Source: Tremella fuciformis (Eukaryota > Basidiomycota > Tremellomycetes > Tremellales > Tremellaceae). Taken from it: DNA of 64,000 nucleotides. The first letter of the stretch is position 1. Every line of letters begins with the position of its first letter. The notes beneath the pieces are model-generated. The model worked only from the letters and a program-made list of their open reading frames with translations. It was not told where the DNA came from and made no database searches. The stretch lies in NCBI GenBank assembly GCA_032768795.1, contig CP136492.1:558001-622000 (forward strand), written 5' to 3'. Both the position numbers and the translations under genes were made by a program. This document shows, one piece after another, positions 25,775-37,648 of the stretch.

Positions 25775-27936
25775 TCACTGGCCAACAGTGCTCGCGTCCG
25801 CTTCGTTCTCTTCGGCCTCCTCGTCAGGCTCGTCGGCCCGCAACTTGCGGGCTTGAGCAAAGAACAGCTCGACCTGTGTCTCGGAGATGTTTTCGATGGA
25901 ATAATGGTTGCCTCGTACATCAGTTGAAGGCTCCTATGAGGTGAACAACTCACCACGCGGTACGAGGAACATGGCACCGGGACCCATGACAAAGCTCGTG
26001 CGATGGACCTTGACCTCGACAGCGCCTGTGATGACATAAAAGACCTGCTCGTCAGCCCAGAGCTCACCACTTCAAAGGTACGCTCAAGACCTACATAAGA
26101 ATTGTCCTTCGAGTTCTTGCCAGGCTTTTTGCCCTCGACCGGGAGGTAGATGACTCCCGCGGCCAAAAACTGATTATCGCCAAACACCTTCTGATATCGG
26201 AAAGCTGCACCAGGTGCACTCGACTCTTTCGGATCCAACATGTAAAACGGGAAAGCAATGCCTGCGCTTCAGCTTGACCCCACATGCCGTCGAGCTGCTC
26301 ACGTCGTTTCATCTCCTTGCCCGACGGGAACTCTCTGACCAGCCCTATGGGCTCGGTCTCGGCATCCCAACCGGCCTCTGGGTCGACCGTCTCCCTGATG
26401 ACGGGTTTGGCGCTCTGACTTCTGCCCGTCCTCGAACGTTTGTACCGGGCAGAGAGCGGCGAGGCTGGATCTTCGGGGATCTTGATGACCTCCTTGATGA
26501 CCGGCAGCTTCTCGCCTCGCTGGTAGTTGAACTTTTCTCCCCTCCACCACGCAAGCGGGGCAAAGTGTTTGCGACCAGATCGGCGGACGGTGAAGTCACC
26601 AGACACTCCGTCATTGTCATCTACGCATCAGTCTCTGCCTCCACTGATCGGGTGTCTGCTGACCGTCTTCCAATTGTGATATTCGCTTCTTGTATGAGCG
26701 CGGTGCATCATGACTCATCGCCCTGTTGGCTCTGGGCTTTGCAGACGCTGCTCTCTTTTCGGGATTCGGCGGTCGACCACGTCTCTTCTTGACTACCGGA
26801 CTGGCGCTTGCGCTCTGCGAACCAGCCTCCTCTTCCTCCGCATCGTCCATGTCTGGCGCTGGAGGCTCGTCATCGTCCTCCCCATGGTCATGCTCCATCG
26901 GATCGGCTCCTGCCCCATCATCCCCATCCACATCCTCAGCATCATCCACATCCCCATTCATGCCGAAATCGCCATCATCAAGGTCCTGGGTCTCCCCAGG
27001 ATCATACCGGACAGACGGCCCGGCGTCGTCTTCTTCCCCATCACTATCCGGCGCCTTGCGCGACGTGCGCCTGCTGGCCATAGACAGGCGGCTGACGGCA
27101 TCGCGACCCGTCTCCGGCTCCTCTTCATCATCGTCCTCGTCATGCGCCCGGGTCTTGCGGCCTTTGCGCGGCGAGGCAGAGACGGAAGCCTGCGCGCGAC
27201 CGGGCGCCTTCCGCTTCTGCGGCGAGCCCGAGTTCCGCAGAGCAGAGCGTGCCGCAGGCGAAGGGATTGGCACCTGCTGCGACACGTCCTCCGCCTCCAG
27301 CTCGTCCGGCCCTAAACCCAGCTCGTCCTCTGTGGGCGGGGGCGAGAGGCGGGACACGTCTGTCCTGCGGGCAGAGCGGCGGGCGGCCGACTTGGCCGGC
27401 GAGGGGATATCGCCAAACGACATGGCTGGGGACGGTGGCGGGAGGCGCGAGGCGCGAGGGAGGGAGACGGAGGGTGGGTCGGCGCGGGAGAAGAAGGGCG
27501 GCGGGGTCGCACGCGGGAGGTCGTCCTCGTCCGCGAGGAGGTTCTCGTCGAAGCGCCCCTCATCATCGTCATCATCGAGCATCTGACTCATGCGGCCGCG
27601 GGCGCGGCGGCTGGTACCGACACTCGCGACTGTCGCGGGGGTGTCGAGGACGGACATCATGCTTTTGCGGGTGCGCGAGTACTCGGTGCCCGCTGGAGAG
27701 CGGAAGAATGCGTCGGGATCCTCGAAGCCGTCCGACATGCGCGGGACGTTGGTCGGCATCGCCGCGCCTGTCCGGCTGGGCGTCAGCATCGCTCCCCTTT
27801 CTACTCCAAGCATGCTTGTGCAAGGCAAGGAGAGTGCTCACGTTCCGGTCGCCTTGGGCTGGGCATTGTACGGCACATACGCCTTCTCCGGCCGGGCGCG
27901 CCGCGTGCCCCCGGGCGTCGTCTGCGTCGCGCTCAT
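25775..27936 (-). CDS. MIF2: Centromere protein CENP-C (Mif2)
   Basis: Inner-kinetochore protein that binds the CENP-A nucleosome and dimerises through a cupin. Start MSATQTTPGGTRRARPEKAY (27936); one intron (about 27842-27787), then NVPRMSDGFEDPDAFFRSP, a conserved N-terminal block that in yeast contacts the Mis12 complex. A long acidic/basic disordered centre holds many DDDDE runs and Arg-rich patches. The CENP-C motif follows (RRSGRKHFAPLAWWRGEKFN, about 26550-26600), with Trp-Trp where many relatives have Tyr-Trp. The C-terminal cupin fold is spread over the last exons: GDNQFLAAGVIYLPVEGKKP, FYVITGAVEVKVHRTSFVMG, PGAMFLVPR, GNHYSIENISETQVELFFAQ. Four introns in the last third. The protein is about 650 residues. 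Confidence 0.93.
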
Positions 27937-28321
27937 AGCGACGTGCGTGATGTCCGCCAGTGCTGGTATGTTGGCGGTGTCCCTCTGACTGCTCGGCTCG
28001 GTGATGCAAGCAACAAGATCAAAGATCAGTCAACTATCTCGGTCGTCAGAGTTGTTTGTGTACCTTCCGGTGGGATGGCAATGCGCGTCAGGGCACGGGT
28101 GGCGAGTGAGTGAGTGTGGCACTTTTCCTGGCTGGTCTCTCTTTGTGTGAGCCTATGGATACAGACATGCATATGGCTGACTCTGTGACTGAATGAATGA
28201 ATGTATGTATGTATGTATGTCGTAGCACAATCGTCCATGTACAGGATTATGAGACGTGTGAATGTACCTCCTCTATCCTTCTCCACTCCGCTTGCAGTGC
28301 CCTGTCTTGATTCGGGAGAGC
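27937..28321. other. Intergenic, CENP-C upstream / MFS gene 3' side
   Basis: 385 bp holding the CENP-C promoter and the MFS transporter terminator. A tetranucleotide microsatellite occupies 28190-28220. No gene was seen. Confidence 0.5.
28190..28220. repeat. Tetranucleotide microsatellite (GAAT)n/(ATGT)n
   Basis: About two and a half GAAT units followed by five ATGT units, non-coding, between CENP-C and the MFS gene. Confidence 0.9.
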
Positions 28322-30711
28322 CTACACCCGCGAGTGCATGCGCGTCACCGTCGGCGTGGTCATGGCCGACCTGAGCGGCTTGCGCTCCACAATATCCTGC
28401 GCCAACTTGACCCGGCGCAGGGCTACAGTAGTCACGACCACCGCTACATCTCAGCTCGAGCTCTGCCCATTACGAGAGGCTCACCCGTCCACGCCCACGC
28501 GACCTGCATCCACCACGTCGCCTTGAGAGCAGTGAGCAGGTCGCCCGTGGCCTTTTGGCGCTCGGTGATGATAAGACTGGCGACGCACACGCCGAGCACG
28601 CCGGAGATTTGCATCATGAGCTGCCACAGGGCGCCGGCGACGGACTGCTCGTCTCTGCGTCATCAGCACTGTCCCCTCGTCTGCTTAGGCTCACTCTTCC
28701 ACCAGGTTGGAGATCATGACGTTGCCGAGGCAGACGGTACTACCTCTCAGCTTTTTCTGTCGAGCACAACAGAGAAGCTTACAAGTCCATGCCGGGCGGG
28801 AAGAGGATGAGGCCCCAGAACTCGCAGTACCAGTACCGCGTGCCGTTCGGCTGGACAATGAAGAGCAGCGAGGCGATTCTGCTCCGTCAGCTCACCCCTT
28901 TTTTGACACACGACCGTGGACTCACCCAGAGAATATACACCCGGCACTCATGAGCCACGGCGCCCTAAACCGTGGGGCGAGGTACATGATTGCTCCCTGC
29001 AAGTTGCATCAGGACCATTATACCTGAGGAAGAAGGAGCGGCTCACCGCGGCCAGTGCGCCCGAGACGTTCGAGGGGATGAGCCTGATGGCATTCTGCAG
29101 CGCCGACAGGCCCTGGTAGTCCTGATAGTAGATGGCAAACGAGTAGATGAGCGAGTAGACCGAGAAGGCAATGGCGAACGCGGAAAAGTTGATCGCGGTA
29201 AACTTCCAGCCGTGCCGCGAGAAGAGGGACATCTTCACGACGGGCGGCAGGGTCGTGCGGTGCTCCAGGTGGTGCTCCCAGAACCCGAACGCGATGAAGA
29301 GGACAATGGAGATGGCGATCATAGTGGGCACCCCTGCGCGTCAGCCTCGTACCCTGCGCCGCTCGCTGTAGTGACGACTCGCATGGCTCGTGCCACCCTT
29401 TCTCCACTTGGCCCGACGACGTCAGTCCGAAAGACAGGAGGAAGATCGCGGCCGTGATGAGACCGCAGCCGAGCCAGTCGACCCGCCTGTCCATGTTCTC
29501 TCGCCGCAGGTCGCGTCGGTCGTTCGGGATGATCCATAGGCCCAGCAAGAGCGGGATGAGAGCCAGGACAGCCATGATGTAGAAGAGGTACGTCCATCCG
29601 CGGCTGCTCGTCAGCTCCTCTACCGTCACCGAGGAGCTGCTCGCCTGCTGACGTCGGCCACTGCGCCCCCGATGAGCGTCCCGGTCGCTGCGCCCACCGG
29701 CCCGCCGAGCCCAAAGGCCGCAAATGCGATAGACCTCTCTGGGTCTTCGCGGAATGTGACGCCGATGATGCCGAAACCGGCCGGAGAGGCGATGGCCAGC
29801 CCCAGCCCGACCATGGCGCGCATGACGCAGATGACAATGTAGTTCTGCGTCTGAGCACATTGTGTGGTGTATAGGGGCGTTCTCTACTCACTCTGATCAC
29901 CCCTGAGAGGACGGAGAAGAGGGCGGCTATGCCCAGTCCGGCACAGAAGAGCATCTTCCGCCCGTACATGTCGGCAAAGCGCCCAGACACCATGAGCACG
30001 CTGTGGTCAGTATGGGATTTCCTGGGTACAGAGGGGCCGTACCAGCCGTACGCGAGCGTGTAGGCGGACACGACCCACTGCGTCGCCAGCTGCGTCGTGC
30101 CGAGGTCTTCGGCGATCTTGGGCAGGAGCAGCGTCGTAGCTGACACACTGGCCGCCTGGCGATCAGCCCGGACTCAGCTTGCATTGCAAGGGAGGACAAA
30201 CGCCGGTAAAGTAGGTCAGCATCATGGCTATAACCAGCAAGACCATCTGCAGCTTCGGCAGCGGGGGCGGCAGGTGCTCCTCGACCAAGTCGTCGGGACC
30301 GGGCAAGACAGCTCCCTCTGGCACAGAAGGCATCTCGCCCTCTCTGCCTGTGAGAGCCACGAGACCGATGTTGACTCCATCGAGGGGGTTGACAGCGGCC
30401 ATCTCGGACGCGCGCGACGTGATCATCCTGAGCGACTCCATGGGCACCGGCGTTGACGACGACATCTCGAATGACTGCCGTATGCGCGATATGGCCCGCG
30501 AGGCAGACGACGAGCGGTAGCGCAGGACGGGAGTGCCGCCGAAGAGGTGCGGGTCGCCATCTTTGTCGGTGCCGTCGCCGGCACCGGGCTTGTCATCGTC
30601 ATCTGCGATCGCACTGTCGTCCACCCTGTCCTCGGACAGCGTGGACATGGCGAGGGGCGCGATGGTCTGGCGCGCCGTACCGGCGCTCGACCGCCGGCGC
30701 AGCTCTGCCAT
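28322..30711 (-). CDS. Major facilitator superfamily transporter, DHA2-like drug:proton antiporter
   Basis: Plasma- or vacuolar-membrane efflux-type carrier; substrate unknown. Start MAELRRRSSAGTARQTIAP, with a disordered cytosolic N-terminus of about 150 residues, then the first membrane segment LQMVLLVIAMMLTYFTG. Family blocks are clear: TTLLLPKIAEDLGTTQLATQ, WVVSAYTLAYG, and the A-motif-like GRFADMYGRKMLFCAGLGIA. VMRAMVGLGLAIASPAGFGI resembles motif C regions of 14-helix antiporters. Later hydrophobic segments include YLFYIMAVLALIPLLLGLWI, LGCGLITAAIFLLSFGL, MIAISIVLFIAFGF and FSAFAIAFSVYSLIYSFA. The C-terminal exon has VAWAWTAVVVTTVALRRV, then RMHSRV and stop at 28322. About eight short introns. 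A start at 30765 upstream would use no ATG and was not chosen. Confidence 0.9.
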
Positions 30712-31454
30712 GGTGTTCTTGATATATGAGTAGTCAGATGCGGTGAAGAAGAGGTAGAGTGGCAACGAGACAGGTGCATGCTCGTCTGTGTGCTTCTGGT
30801 CCAGGAATGTATATCAGCCAGGCTACTCGTAAGGGTTGTTGGCTGCGAAAAACCACTTTAACCGTTTAGGATGTGCGGTTCAGAAGCCTCTGACCCGGCA
30901 TGTCGCACCGATGCCGCCGGTCAACACAGGGCTGCATCGGCACTTCGCACCGACTTCCTGACGCCACCACGAGCCATGGGTCAGTCCAATCGGTCCAGGC
31001 CAGGCCATTGCAATATGCAGGCGAGACAAGATACAGACAGACCGGCGATAGGAGAGAAAGGATTGATATCATCGGCTTTTTGCCGGTGATTACTTCGCCG
31101 AAATCCTCCCGTCCTCACTCAGTAAAGACCACTCTGTGACAGGTTGCAGCGGCCAGAGTCGCCCTGGTCACCGTCGCCAGGTTGTCTCCAACGACGCGAG
31201 AGTCGTCGCCCAGTGTCGACTTCGCGATCTATTTCAGCCGGAACTCCCTTTCATATCAAAGCTACCACCCCCTCACAACCAGGATCCTGACCATGACACG
31301 AGACCCCCTCGTCTGTATCGCTGCAGGATATAAGCTGACACTGGACTGACCTCGTCCCGCAAGTTCTGTGAACTCATTTCATTCCAATTCTCACTGTAGC
31401 TCTGGAAGCACCGCCGACACTTTCTCACAAAACCCCTCCTTTAGCAACGACACC
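30712..31454. promoter_or_regulatory. Divergent intergenic region MFS transporter/small secreted protein
   Basis: 743 bp between two ATGs. A TATAAG box-like sequence lies at 31329-31334, about 120 bp before the ATG at 31455. The last 80 bp are C/T/A-rich leader. Open frames here are short and not supported by codon use. Confidence 0.45.
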
Positions 31455-31850
31455 ATGCGCGCCTTTGCCGTCCTCGCTACACTCTTTGCTGTCCTGTCTG
31501 GCGCCGCCGCCCTGCGCCACGGGGACATTGACACCCACGTCGCCGTGCGGTCAGACGGGCGAGTCTCTCGCCTTCAGGCGCATTGGTGATTACTGACCAG
31601 CAGCAAAGGCGGCATCGAGCACTTTTACAAGAAAGACGCCGACGAGTACTTCCGCAAACGGTCCATGAAGAAGCGTAACCACGAGCGCCTCGATGCGCCG
31701 GCTGCCGCTGTTGAGAGAGCCAACGAACCTAGGACCACCGTCGCGTACTCTGACCCGAACTGGAGCAACAACTCGCTGTTGAGCGACACGATCGCCGTCA
31801 AGGGCGACGGCAACGGCATCTCCAACGCCAAGAAGGATCAACAGGCGTGA
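31455..31850 (+). CDS. Small secreted protein, possible Kex2-processed precursor
   Basis: I do not recognise a family. The ATG in CACCATG gives a strong signal peptide, MRAFAVLATLFAVLSGAAA. A 54-nt intron (31550-31603) with a textbook TACTGAC branch joins an exon starting with KGGIEHFYKKDADEYFRKR. The predicted precursor has 113 residues. It carries basic pairs at YKKD, FRKR-S and MKKR-N, the kind of sites cut by Kex2-type protease. The segment after the last KKR is acidic/polar with no cysteine and no membrane segment. It could be a secreted peptide precursor or a small wall-associated protein. The neighbouring MFS gene is divergent, with a long 743-bp gap, consistent with its own promoter. 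Confidence 0.7.
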
Positions 31851-32343
31851 GCGGCTCCGGCTTTGGGTCAGAATCATGGCAGCTGACATGGCAGTGACAC
31901 TGCTTGAAGAGACGGTATTGTAGTCGTGGTGATATGCATTGTCGTTGCGATTGTTGCGTTAAGGATGCAAGCTGATTGGGGACGGGGATGATGATGTGAG
32001 ATCGACACATGGCGTGACCGCAAAGGTCCTCATTTCTACCAGTTCTCTCACCTCCTCACCCGCTCCCCTTCCATTCTTCGCTTGGTTGAGGGGCAGCATC
32101 AGCATCAGCACCCATACGAGACCCACAGCCCCGGGGTCAGTCCATTACACCCCATCTCTCCATATACACTACACCAGGGCAGAAGAGTCAGTAGCGGAGG
32201 CAAAGGGGAAGGGAGGGGTCGACCAAAAGTCCGGACCAGGAAGAAGTCTTTGCGAAGCGGGTGAAACTGTTCTGCTTTCGACCTTTGTCTCTCATCTCCA
32301 CCATCGCATCTTCAGCACCGTGCCGTACGACGCACGACGCACG
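31851..32343. other. Intergenic, upstream of ZAP1-like gene
   Basis: 493 bp containing the 3' end of the secreted-protein gene and the ZAP1-like promoter and leader. No zinc-response element of the yeast consensus (ACCTTNAAGGT) was seen. Confidence 0.4.
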
Positions 32344-34562
<2,219 letters not shown>

Positions 34563-34792
34563 CAACAAATACTGTCGGATATCATGTAGCAGGCAAACAT
34601 GTTCGTGTCATGCACTAGCAGGTAGGACGTCAGGCCATCGTTAGTGAAGGAAACCAAGCACGTATCGCAAAGGCTGAATAGTGATCCATGTTCCTACAAC
34701 CGAAACCATTGACACAACTCGTCCTAGTTATCAGGGAACCCTCATGCACGACTAGACAATACCAAGACCCGTGTACAGCCGACCTGCGCCAA

Positions 34793-36202
34793 TCAAGCCA
34801 CAAAGCCTTCGACGGCCTGGTTCTCCGGCCAGAAGTTGGCGCCGAGGTTCATGCCCATTGCCATGCCCGTGCGGACGGCCGTCTGTCTGTCAGCCCCGAT
34901 CGATCTCACGCACGGAAGAGAACACACCTTGACGTCCTGGAGAGCGTTGTGGGCTCCGCAGTTGCCGAGCGCCATGAAGCGCCACTTCTCAATGTCCGCG
35001 GCGGACGGGTTCTGGGCCTGATGCTGCGGGAACATGTTCTCGAGCATGGTCTGGGTGAATGCATTCGGGTTGGCATTAGGGTTGGGGCCGGCAAAGGCGC
35101 GCTGCTGGGTAGGCTGCTGGGGCACCGGGTTGAACATGCCGTTGATGGCAGCCGGGGTGAAGCCGCCGAAGGGCATAGCGGCCTGCGCCTGCTGGGTGCG
35201 AGCGCGGGCCTCCTGCTGGGCCTGCTGAAGCTGCATGAGCAGCATCTGCTGCGCCCACTGCGGGGTCTGCGTCTGCGAGGGAACAGACGGCTTGTCATTG
35301 ACGAGGCCGGCGCTGGTGGACGGCTGCGAGTGGGGCGAAGAGCCTTGGACGGCCTGGGCGTAGAGGACCTCGCCCATGGGAGGCGGGGTGTAGACGCCCG
35401 GGTTCGAATTGGCCGGAGAGCTGGTCGACGAGTGGTCGGCGAATGGGGCCGACATGGTCGAGGTGGAGACGGACGAGTTCAGGTTGAACGCAAAGTCCTG
35501 GGCCCAGCTGAGGCCGTTGATCGAGGCAGTCGCCTTGTCCGCGACGGGCATGTTGCCGAATAGGGCCTGGTGGGAGGAGATGGCCTCCATGTCGGTCGAC
35601 GAGCGCGGGGTGACAAGACCGTTGACACCGAGGGTGTGCGGGACGTAGGCCTGGTCTTGGGCTTCGTTGTTCGACTCGTCGTCATCTTCGGCGTCGTCGC
35701 CTTCGCCCTCGCCGTCGACGTTGGCAAAGGTGCCAAAGACTTCCTTCTCGACACTGCATACCTGCTCCATCTCGTCGGACCAGGCCGAGGTGGCGACAGT
35801 GTTGGGGAAGCCGCCGGCCTTGCGCCAGCGGTTGACTTCGGCGGCGAGCTCGTCGCGCTCAGCGCAGAGCTGACGGAGGAGGCGAGACGCCAGGAGACGC
35901 TGCTCGCGCTGGTGGCCAAGGTGGGCGATGGAGCCGTTGACGATGGCCGACTTGCTGGGGCGCCGGTGAGACGCGAGCGAAGGCAGGAGCCGGGCGAGGT
36001 GGATGAACTTGCCGTTGAGGGTCTCGCGGCGCGCACGCTCGATGGCGTTGTGCTGGTTGCGCTTCTCGGCAGTGTTGACGCGCTTGCGAGGCTTGGACTT
36101 GCCGGCGGGCTTGGGCGCACGGACGACAGGCGCCTCGACGGCAGCCTGGAGTTCGGGCGCCACCGAGGCGGGCGAGCCCGAGAGAGGGGTAATGGTAGCC
36201 AT
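34793..36202 (-). CDS. Basic helix-loop-helix transcription factor
   Basis: Nuclear DNA-binding protein. The basic region KRNQHNAIERARRETLNGKF is followed by helix 1 (IHLARLLPSLASH), a short loop, and helix 2 (PSKSAIVNGSIAHLGHQREQ), then a leucine-containing extension (LLASRLLRQLCAERDELAAE). The N-terminus is Ala/Pro-rich. The remaining residues are acidic (GEGEGDDAEDDDESNNEAQD), then Ser/Thr/Pro and Gln/Ala-rich (QMLLMQLQQAQQEARA), typical of activation regions. A 48-nt intron near 34880-34930 is in frame, so the unspliced frame is also open; splicing joins NALQDVK to TAVRTGMAMGMN. The His/Glu/Arg pattern of the basic region (H..ER.RR) predicts E-box binding. I cannot assign an ortholog. Confidence 0.85.
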   Translation of the reverse strand: MATITPLSGSPASVAPELQAAVEAPVVRAPKPAGKSKPRKRVNTAEKRNQHNAIERARRETLNGKFIHLARLLPSLASHRRPSKSAIVNGSIAHLGHQREQRLLASRLLRQLCAERDELAAEVNRWRKAGGFPNTVATSAWSDEMEQVCSVEKEVFGTFANVDGEGEGDDAEDDDESNNEAQDQAYVPHTLGVNGLVTPRSSTDMEAISSHQALFGNMPVADKATASINGLSWAQDFAFNLNSSVSTSTMSAPFADHSSTSSPANSNPGVYTPPPMGEVLYAQAVQGSSPHSQPSTSAGLVNDKPSVPSQTQTPQWAQQMLLMQLQQAQQEARARTQQAQAAMPFGGFTPAAINGMFNPVPQQPTQQRAFAGPNPNANPNAFTQTMLENMFPQHQAQNPSAADIEKWRFMALGNCGAHNALQDVKVCSLPCVRSIGADRQTAVRTGMAMGMNLGANFWPENQAVEGFVA

Positions 36203-37648
36203 GATGATATGTGAGGCTGTGTCGATTGATTCGGTTACAGGCTGAAGTCACGGGTTGAGGATACAGTGGATGTCGATTGGTTTTTCGATTTGTATATGCT
36301 TTGGTTGATCAAGTCGGTCGGGACACGAACTGGTGCTGTGTTTGTGGTGTTGGTGGTGGTGGTGGTGGGGAGAGGTGCCGCGAGACGAGTCTCAAACGTG
36401 CACAAGGTAGTCGGAGGATGGGCGAGAGGGGGTTTAGGCCGTCAGGTTGGACAGACGGTGTCTTTCGACGGCGTGGACGGGTGTTGTTGGATGAGAGAGA
36501 CGCTGGATTGGGTCGCGAGCGCTGTTGAGTCAGCCCCATCCCATTCCACCACAGTGCACCGCATCCATGAACGGCAGGCCATGGGCCATGGGCCAAGCCA
36601 GAGCGTCGACCATCTGGGCCTCGACGCCGTCCATAAAGGGGTCGTCGTCGACATCAGACGACCTCGACTCGACCCAACCCTTATCGCCTCTTTCCCTCTC
36701 CAAATACCTCCATCATGATGCAGATCACCGACTCACGAGCAAGCGGGATCCAATGCACAGCCAAGGGGACGGGGCGGGGGCTGATAGCCGACGTCGAGGT
36801 CGAGCTCGTCACTCCAACAGGTGTCCAGAACGGGGGGGATATGTCGAAAGTGAAGAGGAGAAAAGCCCTCGTCGACCACCCAATTGCTTGCTGGGGCACT
36901 GGGGAGAACTGCCAAAGGCAGTCCTTCGGCCCCCGTCTCGCTCCCACAGTCGCAGACTCAGGGTCTTTTTCATCCCATCAAGTGACCCAGGGCGGGCGCG
37001 GGGGGAAAGGCCCCTCGCCCGTCTCGGCAGAGGTACGGCTTGCAGGGCAAACACAGAGGCCATCAGATCATCAAAGGGCTAGGGGCGCGGCGGGAGAGAC
37101 TCTAGTGGAGGTCCCTTCAAGTCATCAATCTCGTCTCAGGGCTAGATGGGACCTCTGCTCTCCCGCACCCCCAATACCGCCCTGCTTTTCCGCCTGAATG
37201 TTCTTGACGCGGGCTATGAAGCCAGGGCCAAAGGAGGGCAAAACGCCGGATGAACTGGTTTCCCTTTAGGCAATCGCGTCGTAAGCTGCTGAGCTCCGAG
37301 GACATCGGAGCTGGGCATGGAATGAATGTGTGGCGAATTCAATGACGATTCGTGGCGAGATATCGTCCAAGCTAGTGCAGCTTTGAATGGCGTGAGAACA
37401 TTGCCGCGCTGATAACAGATGGCGAGCGCGAGAGAGCCACAGATCCAAAGAATATTCGGAATGTCCAAGCGAGAGAGACAGATAGCGAGGCTGAGACTCG
37501 ATGGGAACATTTCGTCATTTGGCTATAACCTTCATGGAAGGAACTCCGTCAACTCTCGGTCGGCGGAGCGAGCACCGAAGCCGTTGCGGCGCTCAGCGAT
37601 AAGACCGAGGTGCAGTGGGCGGCATGGTACTGGAGCGACGACGGTGCA
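36203..37648. other. Long gene-poor region upstream of bHLH gene
   Basis: About 1.45 kb. Frames present (for example 36715-37197 +, 37214-37510 -) lack family resemblance and splice logic. A GGT trinucleotide run lies at about 36352-36367 and a repeated CCATGGG at about 36580-36597. It is probably the promoter and long leader of the bHLH gene plus the CTF18 3' region. Confidence 0.5.
36352..36367. repeat. GGT trinucleotide run
   Basis: About five GGT units about 150 bp upstream of the bHLH start codon; CCA on the transcribed sense strand. Confidence 0.85.

Noticed and set aside
28190..28220. Tandem ATGT units as a CRISPR or telomere-like array
   Set aside because: Simple microsatellite without spacers and in the middle of a gene-rich region.
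34688..35563. 291-codon plus-strand frame opposite the bHLH gene
   Set aside because: Gly/Arg/Leu-rich shadow of the bHLH gene, which has a clear DNA-binding domain.
36715..37197. 160-codon plus-strand frame in the long intergenic region
   Set aside because: No recognisable domain, no splice support, composition like non-coding sequence.
37520..37540. ACCTTCATGGAAGG as a zinc-response element
   Set aside because: It does not match the 11-bp ACCTTNAAGGT consensus and lies near the 3' end of CTF18, not at a zinc gene.
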